A DNA stretch of 14,704 nucleotides, taken from the NCBI GenBank assembly GCA_050289385.1, contig JBNKFQ010000106.1, positions 1-14,704 of the forward strand. The letters are read 5' to 3'. Under the pieces are notes generated by a model. It was given only the letters and a program-made list of their open reading frames with translations. It searched no databases and had not been told where the DNA came from. Origin of the DNA: JBNKFQ01 sp050289385. Its GTDB lineage: Bacteria; Pseudomonadota; Gammaproteobacteria; Pseudomonadales; Porticoccaceae. This document shows, one piece after another, positions 7,873 through 14,407 of the stretch (positions are counted from its first letter, which is position 1; every line of letters begins with the position of its first letter). The position numbers were made by a program, and so were the translations under genes.

Positions 7873-8745
7873 ATGGCAGACGGGTCTCCCGAACGCAGCC
7901 GTGACAGACGTTCCCCCAGACTGCGGAGGTTATTGACAGAAGGACAGATGGAACAACTTAACCGAGAGGTTTCCGAATCGGACTTTTGCGGCCGATTGGC
8001 TGCCGCACGGGGTCGCGGAGACTTCAAGCAGCGTGTGCGCGAAACTATTCGACGCCTTGGATTCAGCGATTTCGGGTTTCTGCGCATGCGGGACGCGCAC
8101 GACCTGGCTGGGTGGATATTTACCCTCCCGAAAGACATTCTGAAACACTATCATCACAACATGTATCACGACCACGAGCATGTGTGGCAACACTTGCTAA
8201 ACAAAAATAGCCCTGTGTTTTGCTCGTCTCTTTACCACCGAAGCGATACATCGGGTTACACGGATCACCAAATCAAATGCAGTCAAGCGACGGAAAGACT
8301 GATGACAGCGCAAGGGTACTATGATGCCTATGGCATTCCCCTGGAGTCGGCCATAGGGAATGGCTATCGGGCGGTATTTTTTGTGTTCTCAAAAAATCTG
8401 TCGGCGGCCAAATTCAGGAGGCAGGTAACCGGCCGCAAGAAAACGTTGGCACTATTGGACCAGGCCATCGATCACGTCAGCAGCCATCACTTCCCGGAGT
8501 TCTATATCGGGTCTAAATCGACTCGACAGGTACCGATGACACCTGCCTCGATCCGAGTATTTTGCGAAATGGTGAGAAACGACTGGACGATTCGCCAGAC
8601 CGCTATCCATCTCGGCGTGCACCCGCGCAGCGTCGTTCACCACCTGGCGGCAATCAAACGCGAACTCGGCACCGGCTCCCTGACCAACGCCACTTATCTG
8701 GCGATCAAAAAAGGGTGGTTCGATAAAGGGTTCGTTATCCACTGA
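7873..8745 (+). CDS. LuxR-like transcriptional regulator (orphan)
   Basis: This is a 290-residue protein. I chose the ATG at 7873 because AAGGA lies 7 nt upstream. An in-frame ATG at 7846 has no ribosome site and overlaps an ATG-GCA-TGA. Residues about 30-215 form a LuxR-type ligand domain: RRLGFSDFGFLR (60-71), GYYDAYGIP (148-156), YRAVFFVFS (165-173) and HHFPEFY (205-211). The position of the usual Asp-Pro of AHL receptors reads Asp-His (100-101), and the region around it is rich in His (92-103). Residues about 220-283 are a helix-turn-helix: WTIRQTAIHLGVHPRSVVHHL with the closing ATYLAIKKGW. It lacks the Glu of the usual LTxRExEVL block. It is the most complete of the three paralogues here. 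It is convergent with the ECF sigma gene and divergent from the STN gene. Target genes are unknown, and the NRPS is one candidate. Confidence 0.85.
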   Translation: MADGSPERSRDRRSPRLRRLLTEGQMEQLNREVSESDFCGRLAAARGRGDFKQRVRETIRRLGFSDFGFLRMRDAHDLAGWIFTLPKDILKHYHHNMYHDHEHVWQHLLNKNSPVFCSSLYHRSDTSGYTDHQIKCSQATERLMTAQGYYDAYGIPLESAIGNGYRAVFFVFSKNLSAAKFRRQVTGRKKTLALLDQAIDHVSSHHFPEFYIGSKSTRQVPMTPASIRVFCEMVRNDWTIRQTAIHLGVHPRSVVHHLAAIKRELGTGSLTNATYLAIKKGWFDKGFVIH

Positions 8746-8757
8746 CACTTAACGGCG

Positions 8758-8790
8758 CCGACCGGCCCTTGTGGTGTTCACGGGGGTCGG
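8758..8790. terminator. Hairpin in the convergent spacer
   Basis: CCGAC (8758-8762) pairs with GTCGG (8786-8790). Inside, CCC and GTG pair with GGG and CAC around a 5-nt loop, with two small bulges. It lies 12 nt past the LuxR-like stop at 8745 and about 60 nt past the end of the sigma-factor gene, as expected for a shared terminator. No clear T-run follows. Confidence 0.4.
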
Positions 8791-8851
8791 AGCACCGCGA
8801 ATAAGTCTTTCCAGCCTCACCGCCCCCTCCCATCGTGTCACACGCAATCAC

Positions 8852-9508
8852 TCAAGCATGGCCAACATCCTCTATCCACTCCGGCTGATTGCGCCTTAGC
8901 CGGTCATTGGCCCTCATGATGTGTTTTTCAACAGCGAACTTCGAAATGCCGATTTGATTGGAGATCTCCTGGTGGCTGTAACCCTCGAGCCGGCACAGTA
9001 AAAAGACCCGGCAACGCTTTTTGGGCAACGCGTTGATGGCCAGATTGGCAGCGCTCAGCTTTTCCTGCGCAATCAGATGGTGTTCCGGTGAAATGCAGTC
9101 CTCACCAAGGCAGTAATCATTGAGTAATAGTTGCTGCCTATAATCATCGCGGATTCGCTGCGCCTTGGCGCGATCCTTGATCAGATTGACGGCTGTGCGA
9201 TACAAATAAGCATATGGATATTCCAATGTTTCGGGTTCTTCAAGCTGCGCGATTCTAACAAATGCGTCGTGGACGATGTCCTCGACGGCACTCGGATCAG
9301 ACATCATCGTCCGCAAACTTCTCGACAGCCTTACCTGATTTTCCCTATACAGAATATCGATGAAAGTTTTTTTTGACTCGCAAGATTGTCTGTTGTGGTA
9401 ATATGCGTCGGCTACCAAACGTAGCGATGGAGATCTGTAGGCACGTTGTAAATATTGCTGTCGGGAGCAATCCGAATTTTCTTTTGGTTTAAGTTCTTTT
9501 GAGTTCAT
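8852..9508 (-). CDS. FecI-like ECF sigma factor
   Basis: This is a 218-residue protein from the ATG at 9508, with a GTG directly before it at 9511 and a weak GAGAAAG ribosome site. Sigma region 2 spans about 48-118: the SAVEDIVHDAFVRI block (73-86), then YAYLYRTAVNLIKDRAK (99-115). Sigma region 4 spans about 150-205: NALPKKRCRVFLLCRLEGYS and the recognition segment GISKFAVEKHIMRA (187-200). This pattern fits FecI-type sigma factors, which serve iron-siderophore surface signalling. The 47 residues before region 2 are longer than is usual in the family. No FecR anti-sigma factor or TonB receptor is adjacent. The closest possible partner is the STN membrane protein at 6712-7149. The gene is convergent with the LuxR-like gene at 7873. 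Targets are unknown. Confidence 0.88.
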   Translation of the reverse strand: MNSKELKPKENSDCSRQQYLQRAYRSPSLRLVADAYYHNRQSCESKKTFIDILYRENQVRLSRSLRTMMSDPSAVEDIVHDAFVRIAQLEEPETLEYPYAYLYRTAVNLIKDRAKAQRIRDDYRQQLLLNDYCLGEDCISPEHHLIAQEKLSAANLAINALPKKRCRVFLLCRLEGYSHQEISNQIGISKFAVEKHIMRANDRLRRNQPEWIEDVGHA

Positions 9509-9511
9509 CAC

Positions 9512-9757
9512 TACTTTCTCAACGTTGATTTATTAGTTTATTTTTTTAAAAATCTTAAATTTCATGCGAAAACAGTCTCTAACGGCATCAACCGGAGGCA
9601 TCGCACAATGCCTCTTTCGCACCTGAGCAGATACGAAAATAGTGGATATTTACACATAAAGGTAAACCCCTATTATTATTTCCTCCACTTAACCTCATCT
9701 GCAAGACTTTAGTTGGAATATTTGAAGAAATTGACATCGGCAGGTGGTAACAGATGA
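9512..9757. other. AT-rich region upstream of the ECF sigma gene
   Basis: I see no supported gene here. The stretch next to the sigma start is A/T-rich with homopolymer runs (around 9530-9560). A hairpin with GAGGCAT (9595-9601) and ATGCCTC (9608-9614) around a 6-nt loop lies about 85 nt above the start codon. It could be an operator or the terminator of something transcribed rightward. Confidence 0.4.
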
Positions 9758-9928
9758 CAGGTGGCAGACGTAAATGCCAACTTGGTCGAAACCGAATTGA
9801 GGAGCCTCGTCCTCTACCGGAAAGAGTACACACTGAGCATTTGCAAATCCCAAAAGATCATCGCCAATCGGCGGGGATTGTTAGGGGAAATCGCAAATCT
9901 CACACACTGCGTCGCGGGTGAAAAGTAG
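9758..9928 (+). pseudogene. Possible short ORF or gene fragment, helical product
   Basis: After an in-frame TGA, 56 codons stay open to a TAG at 9926-9928. A GTG at 9761 is the only early start and has no ribosome site. The product is amphipathic and probably helical, for example the segments ETELRSLVLYRKEYTLSIC and IIANRRGLLGEIANL. I do not recognise it. The protein-like pattern without start signals suggests a fragment of a former gene. Confidence 0.25.
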
Positions 9929-10374
9929 GATTACAGACCCGTTGATCTCGCTCGTGTATGACTCTAAAAATTTCGGTTATCCGGATTATAGGGTTGAAAC
10001 AGGGCGATAAGCGCCCTGTCTCGATCTCCTGCATCAGTGTTGATGTGTCCACACCGTAGTTGTTCGATGGGCCTGTTTCGGCAACGCCATAGTGTGGCAT
10101 TCTGCCCATAAAGCCCCCTGGTATCCGTTGACGCTGGGAGCGCGGCTTATTGCCCTTCTGGAAGCCCTCGGTGAACAGTATTGGCACGTAGCGCCTCAAA
10201 GCTGTACCCACGGCCAACATGATTTACCACGCGGATTATCAGGTTGTTCCGGCTCTGTGTATATGCGTTGGTTAAAGGGTGAACGAAGTAGGTGAAAATG
10301 TTCCAGACGGTCTTTTCATCGACACCGGCACCCATTTCAAGCTCTGTCACCTGGAGCACTTTGTAATCGGGCCA
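9900..10374 (-). pseudogene. Frameshifted gene remnant of unknown family
   Basis: Two overlapping minus-strand frames read as one protein when joined. The first (from 10374, with GTG at 10359) gives DEKTVWNIFTYFVHPLTNAY and then IIRVVNHVGRGYSFEALRA. The second takes over near 10165-10170 and gives ILFTEGFQKGNKPRSQRQ, then MGRMPHYGVAETGPSNNYGV and LMQEIETGRLSP. The N-terminus is closed off by TAA/TAG at 10375-10380, directly after the upstream 87-residue gene. Sequence after ETGRLSP, where a hairpin lies (9999-10019), no longer looks like protein. I cannot name the family. A one-base indel in a real gene is the simplest reading, and a sequencing error would look the same. Confidence 0.5.
9999..10019. 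terminator. Perfect 8-bp hairpin at the end of the frameshifted remnant
   Basis: ACAGGGCG (9999-10006) and CGCCCTGT (10012-10019) pair around a 5-nt loop. On the minus strand the stem is followed by TTC, giving a short GTTTC. It falls exactly where the reading of the remnant stops looking like protein, so it is a plausible terminator of that former gene. Confidence 0.4.
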
Positions 10375-10380
10375 TTACTA

Positions 10381-10644
10381 TTACTCATCGTGAAAAAGCT
10401 TTATCTCCGCATCTGGTGCAACGTAATCACTCTGCCCTGGGGATCGGTCAAATCGGTGGTACATCAACTGCCTGCTGTCCAGGGACAAAACGGCATGCGC
10501 CGTTTGACCGATTAAATCCGCTCTGCTAATCAGCTCTCTAAATGCGGCCTCCGCAGCCGGTGGGGATGGCGTTGTTGTTCGAGAGCTTTTCACAACCTCA
10601 GGGTAGCCCCGTTCGTTGTGACATTTGAGATACACCTTATACAT
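10381..10644 (-). CDS. 87-residue protein translationally coupled to the Cse1-like gene
   Basis: The ATG at 10644 has a near-perfect GGAGG 6 nt upstream, inside the end of the Cse1-like gene. The two genes overlap by 8 nt. An in-frame ATG at 10659 is less likely. The product begins MYKVYLKCHNERGYPEVV, has a Ser/Thr/Pro-rich turn (about 20-30), then AAEAAFRELISRADLIGQ and AVLSLDSRQLMYHRFDRSPG. From memory the second half resembles small proteins found on plasmids and integrative elements, but I cannot confirm that. It occupies the place of cse2/casB in a type I-E operon but is about half the length of Cse2 and does not look like it. It ends with three consecutive stop-like triplets (TAA TAG TAA). 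Function unknown. Confidence 0.7.
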   Translation of the reverse strand: MYKVYLKCHNERGYPEVVKSSRTTTPSPPAAEAAFRELISRADLIGQTAHAVLSLDSRQLMYHRFDRSPGQSDYVAPDAEIKLFHDE

Positions 10645-11794
10645 CCCGCACCTCCACATCCTCTTTCGGCTGCTCTATCCGGTTACGAAAATACTTCCAG
10701 CGAGGGTATCGGCGCTGGTCGTGATAGCCTGGGTTGGGGCAGTACATTTCAAATACAGCCAGCGCGGCCGAAACCGCATGCTCTCCCTTAAATATGCGCT
10801 CCTCGACGTTGGATTTGATTTCCCCGGCGAGACTCGAGTCATGATCTGATAAGACCATAGAACGCTGTAGGCGGATGTTGATTACGCCGTGCAGGCACTG
10901 ACGTACAGGCAACCAATTCGCGCCGCTTCTGAGCGTAAATTCCCGAGCAAATAATTTTGTGAGGGTTGCTTTGTTGTAGCACGTCCCAAACCCTATTATT
11001 GTTTCGCCGAGATTTGCCCTCTCAGCGATAACTAACGGGGAAATGCTGATCTGACTGTCCAGAGCCGCCCCGTCCGCGATTTTCATAGCCCCATCGGTGG
11101 GCATGACAGCAAACCGCTTGCCGGACGGCGTTCTCGCCATGTGTGGATTGACTGCTGGCGTAGGTTTTACGCCGAGCTTGGTACGATAGAAGCCAGTGAC
11201 AACAGCGCCAAAAGACCCGCACAGCGAACACTGTCCATGGCCGTCAGGATCGGCAAGCCAGTAACCATTGACCGCCGAAAAATACGCCTCCTTCGGAATT
11301 TCCTTATCTACCAAGTTGGCTTTTACCGTTTCCCCGAAAGTTTTCCCTTTGCGGAGATAGAGCGCCGAGTGAAACAGGTTGGATGGATACAGTCCGGGGC
11401 CTCCAGGGCCAGCAAACAGCGTGTGCGTATAAAGCGCAAGAGCCGCGCAGCAGGGGCACATCGCCTTGCGTCGGTTGCCCTTTATAAACCAATCACGATT
11501 TTGTTTAATAGAGTTTTCGCCGGGTTCATCAATTAGTAATTGCCCAATTGGAATCAAGCGGCCCTTATTCTGGGCTGCATCTGACTGCAAGAACCGCGGG
11601 CCAGAACCAAAAACCGGATCTGGCTTATAGCCTGTTTGTCCCAACCCTGTGGCAAATAACAGCAGCGCGAAGTCAAAATCGGGCCGGCCGCTTTGAATAT
11701 CCAGCATTGGGCGTTTTATCGCCTCATCGAACGATATGCGCTCAAGGCCTGAGCCTGATAGGGCTGGCACCCATTTATCGGTCAGTAGATTCAT
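10637..11794 (-). CDS. Orphan Cse1/CasA (Cas8e)-like protein, C-terminally short
   Basis: This is a 385-residue protein from the ATG at 11794, with AAGGA 6-7 nt upstream. The start MNLLTDKWVPAL and the block FDFALLLFATGLGQT (40-54) match the N-terminus of the type I-E Cascade large subunit, which recognises the PAM and recruits Cas3. Two Cys pairs, C113-C116 in CPCCAALALY and C189-C192 in CSLCG, sit where the family has its zinc site. A Gly/Pro-rich loop (129-139, GPGGPGLYPSN) follows the first pair, as in Cse1. Family members are usually about 500 residues. This one stops near 385, so the C-terminal four-helix bundle is largely missing. No cas3, cse2, cas7, cas5, cas6, cas1 or cas2 and no repeat array is in the window. 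Its stop overlaps the start of an 87-residue gene. It may be a relic or a Cse1-like protein reused for another job. Confidence 0.82.
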   Translation of the reverse strand: MNLLTDKWVPALSGSGLERISFDEAIKRPMLDIQSGRPDFDFALLLFATGLGQTGYKPDPVFGSGPRFLQSDAAQNKGRLIPIGQLLIDEPGENSIKQNRDWFIKGNRRKAMCPCCAALALYTHTLFAGPGGPGLYPSNLFHSALYLRKGKTFGETVKANLVDKEIPKEAYFSAVNGYWLADPDGHGQCSLCGSFGAVVTGFYRTKLGVKPTPAVNPHMARTPSGKRFAVMPTDGAMKIADGAALDSQISISPLVIAERANLGETIIGFGTCYNKATLTKLFAREFTLRSGANWLPVRQCLHGVINIRLQRSMVLSDHDSSLAGEIKSNVEERIFKGEHAVSAALAVFEMYCPNPGYHDQRRYPRWKYFRNRIEQPKEDVEVRDV

Positions 11795-11964
11795 ATTTTT
11801 TCCTTATCAGATTCCAGGAACCCACCTGGTTGGTTTAAGCTAATGCCATCAGCTCATGAATCTAATATTAAAGCATCTGACTTTTGCGGCCAACACCATA
11901 ATCCGATTTATTTGTAAATTACAACTATTGCAGATCAACAGTTAAATCCGGATACCCAAAATTT

Positions 11965-12225
11965 CTAGAGAAAAAAAATAATAGTAATAGCAACGATTTT
12001 ACCCAACCACTGTGTAATACGAATGATCAGAAAATTCAACTCCCGAATGAAATAGCAGCATACGCGTTGAGATTCTTTCAGGCCCTTAGCGCATTTTATA
12101 ATTTCACTTACGTCTTGATAATTGCTGTTAAAATAGTCCACGCTGATAATTAACAAGATATGGACGGCGAAAAATGAGAACCATGTCCCTTTAAAAATCA
12201 GCGCCCTAATGAATGACCGTTTCAT
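11965..12225 (-). CDS. Possible small membrane protein (86 aa)
   Basis: An ATG at 12225 opens an 86-codon frame with two hydrophobic stretches: residues about 13-29 (WFSFFAVHILLIISV) and 64-86 (the C-terminal end with FLIIRI and KIVAITIIFFL). There is no clear ribosome-binding site, and the DNA is AT-rich, where chance hydrophobic ORFs are common. It lies between the LuxR-like gene (stop at 12315) and the Cse1-like gene on the same strand. I do not recognise it, and it may not be real. Confidence 0.3.
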   Translation of the reverse strand: MKRSFIRALIFKGTWFSFFAVHILLIISVDYFNSNYQDVSEIIKCAKGLKESQRVCCYFIRELNFLIIRITQWLGKIVAITIIFFL

Positions 12226-12252
12226 TAAAAAGCGCCGATAGAATATTGGGTT

Positions 12253-12287
12253 CGGCTATCCACCGACACGAAACCGGTATCCAGCCG
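12253..12287. terminator. Imperfect hairpin after the third LuxR-like gene
   Basis: CGGCT/AGCCG (12253-12257 and 12283-12287) and ACCG/CGGT (12262-12265 and 12275-12278) are nested around a 9-nt loop, with a 4x4 internal loop. It lies about 30 nt past the stop at 12315 on the minus strand. The sequence between contains two copies of ATCGGCTGG. A weak terminator is possible, and there is no T-run. Confidence 0.3.
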
Positions 12288-12314
12288 ATCTCATTCCGCC
12301 ACCCCAGCCGATGT

Positions 12315-13247
12315 CTACTTCGGCCCTACCTGTGCCGACCTTGACGAGGACACAGAGCTGTCATCGTCCAAGTCAATCAATCCATGCTGAACGGCCCTGT
12401 ATACGGCTGACGCCTGAGTATTGGCCCCCAGGACGGCCTTCGCATTAGCAATATGCTTGTTGGCCGTATCGAGGCTGATACAAAGATGTACAGCAGCCTC
12501 CTTAAGTGTGAGATTACCTTTTGCGAGGACATTTAGAAGCTTGAGTGGCTTTTCACGGAGTATAATGTTCGTGTCCTTCACCACCCCACTTCCATAAAAA
12601 AAACTTGAAAATTTTTCTGTAGCAAAAAATGACATAGCCTCACCGAGGAGGTTCAATAATATGCCAGTACGATCCAACTTGCTGGTAAATTCCTCCACGG
12701 TTGCTCCTTTGTCCAGGACCACGAATATCGCGTCCCTGTCCTTTTTAGTTTTCTGCGGTAGAAAGAGCGCATCCTCATACCCCAAATTTTTTAGCTGATT
12801 ACGAAACATTTTGTTTCGTGTAAACATGCCATTTGTCAATGGGGCGCTGTCAACATGCGCCCCAACGCTGGAAAGGCGCAATGCCTTCTTACTTGACATT
12901 GCTCCTTCGACCATCATGTCCTTATGTTCGGCAGTCAGATGACCCTTGTAAGCATTTTCCGGCAATGTGGTAAGCGCGCCTTTTCTTCGGTCGCTTACCA
13001 GTGAAAACCAATAATCACTGAACCCCAGCTTATTGACGATACCTTGCAGGGTATCCTTCAAAGTTTCAATTTCTTCAGCCCTATCCAGCTGTGTAAAAAT
13101 CTTAATGTTTCCAACTGTGTCGTTTGTATCGGCATTATCTGCCAATGTTTGCTCTGCTACCACACTATTATTATTTATCATCTGTCTGCCTTTCATTATT
13201 GGACTGTTAGAAGCGGCGCCGCTATTAAAAGCGGTATCACCGACCAT
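12315..13247 (-). CDS. LuxR-like transcriptional regulator (orphan), divergent paralogue
   Basis: This is a 310-residue protein. The ATG at 13247 is chosen because AAGGA lies 7 nt upstream and the ATG overlaps the stop of the preceding small ORF (TAATG). An in-frame start at 13289 would add 14 residues. Residues about 1-55 are polar and low in structure. Residues about 60-220 repeat the ligand-domain pattern of the two other regulators in diverged form: NKLGFSDYWFSLV (72-84), LGYEDALFLP (155-164), DAIFVVLD (172-179) and EKFSSFFYG (211-219). Residues about 230-292 are a helix-turn-helix, NLTLKEAAVHLCISLDTANK then the AVYRAVQHGL helix. The C-terminus is Asp/Ser-rich. Codon use is more AT-rich than in the other two, suggesting separate acquisition. 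No luxI is near. Ligand and targets are unknown. Confidence 0.82.
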   Translation of the reverse strand: MVGDTAFNSGAASNSPIMKGRQMINNNSVVAEQTLADNADTNDTVGNIKIFTQLDRAEEIETLKDTLQGIVNKLGFSDYWFSLVSDRRKGALTTLPENAYKGHLTAEHKDMMVEGAMSSKKALRLSSVGAHVDSAPLTNGMFTRNKMFRNQLKNLGYEDALFLPQKTKKDRDAIFVVLDKGATVEEFTSKLDRTGILLNLLGEAMSFFATEKFSSFFYGSGVVKDTNIILREKPLKLLNVLAKGNLTLKEAAVHLCISLDTANKHIANAKAVLGANTQASAVYRAVQHGLIDLDDDSSVSSSRSAQVGPK

Positions 13248-13447
13248 TAAAACTTCCTTAAGGGTTGGGGCTCGAAGCCACTTTGGCACTGACCTTCAAT
13301 CATCCGTTCTTTGGTTCCGTACGCATGCGCAAATGTCTCTTGAAATGCCACCAGAAAACTTCCGAAAATTAGTGCATTAAGCACACCCCCAATCAACCGA
13401 ACGTTAAAAGTCAAAAGTTTTCGTGTATTCGCGAATCCACACGACAC
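13247..13447 (-). CDS. Possible small single-span membrane protein coupled to the LuxR-like gene
   Basis: A GTG at 13447 with GGAG 5 nt upstream opens a 66-residue frame. It has one hydrophobic span (about 18-35: LIGGVLNALIFGSFLVAF) flanked by basic residues. Its TAA shares a base with the ATG of the LuxR-like gene (TAATG), and the ribosome site of that gene lies inside its last codons. Such an arrangement is typical of translational coupling and is the main support for this ORF. I do not recognise the product. Confidence 0.4.
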   Translation of the reverse strand: MSCGFANTRKLLTFNVRLIGGVLNALIFGSFLVAFQETFAHAYGTKERMIEGQCQSGFEPQPLRKF

Positions 13448-13949
13448 TACAACTCCGCTTAAGCGCTCGGCTGAAAAAACTGTTCCCCTTACATCTTACT
13501 ATTACGCAGAACAAAATGTCTCCCTCATCATCACAAGCAAAATCGGCGCAATATTTTTATATGCTGCCAAAACTATACCAAAACCGCAAACCGACCCCAT
13601 TCGCTTTCCATTATTCTGCCGATGGTCAACGCATTGTCCCTTAAAAAGCGCAAACGAAATGCAGCAACGTCTGATGCTTCACCCAACACTCATTGGGTGA
13701 CGCTGATACAGATTAGGTAGCAACTCGAAAATTGTGGGGCAAACGGAAACAGTTAATACAGATCTATGCCAGCAGTCGCTAAACCGCAGCAGTATTGTCG
13801 AGCAGATGAATACGGTTACAGAAATGAGCGGCACACGAAAACACCGCGTCGTTGCGGGAAAAGATCCGCAATACCATCACCGCGATTGCAAGCACAACAT
13901 CACCACGAGGAACGGGTTCACCGCCCTCGTGGTTGGTTCTACTGTGGCT
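13448..13949. other. Gene-free stretch between the regulator block and the CsrA-like gene
   Basis: I see no supportable gene on either strand. It holds an 8-bp hairpin at 13679-13700 (TCACCCAA/TTGGGTGA, 6-nt loop) and the stem at 13902-13933. The promoter of the minus-strand block that starts at 13447 is expected in its left part but is not obvious. Confidence 0.5.
13902..13933 (-). terminator. Stem-loop just after the CsrA-like gene
   Basis: ACCACGAGG (13902-13910) pairs exactly with CCTCGTGGT (13925-13933). The loop can form a further CGG/CCG stem. It starts 17 nt beyond the stop of the minus-strand CsrA-like gene. The T-tract is missing (GATGTTG follows), so it is a terminator by position more than by sequence. 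Confidence 0.5.
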
Positions 13950-14165
13950 TCAGCGGTGGGGGCGGCCTGTTCGGAGTTTGCCTTTGGTCGATTTACCCGG
14001 ATCGCGCGGCGGCACTTCTTCTCGCCGTATACTGATCTCCGGCGGTGCCTTAATACCAATCCTGCCTTGATTTCCGCGGGAGCCAAGAAAAGTAACGATC
14101 ACTTCTTGGCCTGTCTCTGTGGACAGGATAATGGACTTATCCCTATGGCGTGTTAAAGCCAACAT
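13950..14165 (-). CDS. csrA: CsrA/RsmA-like RNA-binding translational regulator
   Basis: This is a 71-residue protein from the ATG at 14165. AAGGAGG lies 5 nt upstream, and an in-frame GTG at 14171 overlaps that site and is unlikely. It shows the CsrA pattern: MLALTRHRDKSIIL at the N-terminus, EVIVTFLG, then GNQGRIGIKAPPEISIRREE. Leu4 and the Arg of the RREE block, both RNA-contact positions in CsrA, are present. Two points are unusual. The GNQVRIG core of the family reads GNQGRIG. After RREE the tail has basic and Pro/Gly-rich sequence instead of the usual QRI helix. CsrA dimers bind GGA motifs in mRNA leaders and control secondary metabolism in many gammaproteobacteria. Being divergent from idi and in an accessory setting, this may be an extra copy rather than the main csrA. 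Confidence 0.85.
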   Translation of the reverse strand: MLALTRHRDKSIILSTETGQEVIVTFLGSRGNQGRIGIKAPPEISIRREEVPPRDPGKSTKGKLRTGRPHR

Positions 14166-14215
14166 AAACACCTCCTTGTTTAGGTCAATAAGCGAACCTC
14201 AATGGTTCAGTCCAT

Positions 14216-14244
14216 AGGTTAAGACAGTACGCAAGCAAACGCAA
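14216..14244 (-). promoter_or_regulatory. Candidate sigma-70 promoter of the CsrA-like gene
   Basis: On the minus strand, TTGCGT (14239-14244) is followed after 17 nt by TAACCT (14216-14221), a fair match to -35/-10 elements. The predicted leader holds a GGA in ATGGACT, a small GAACC/GGTTC stem (14194-14208) and the GGA within the AAGGAGG ribosome site. These are features seen in CsrA autoregulation. Judged by eye only. Confidence 0.3.
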
Positions 14245-14407
14245 TGTTTTCTTAAAACTGGCCGGATGAAGTCAGTGGCGATCGATGTTAACGTCGGTGA
14301 TCGCCAAGTCTCCTACGAGACTCCACAACTTGATTTTGCTATATTGGACCGGAGCTGGCGGCAACAGGCCCCGAAAACGCAACCAGGGCGGAAGCAAGGA
14401 AACCTTT

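Noticed and set aside
9588..9833. Minus-strand 81-codon frame upstream of the sigma factor
   Set aside because: There is no ribosome site, the composition is mixed, and it runs across the hairpin at 9595-9614. It is not protein-like enough to support.
9512..14200. CRISPR array near the Cse1-like gene
   Set aside because: I looked for repeated units of about 28-30 bases at regular spacing in the non-coding stretches and found none.
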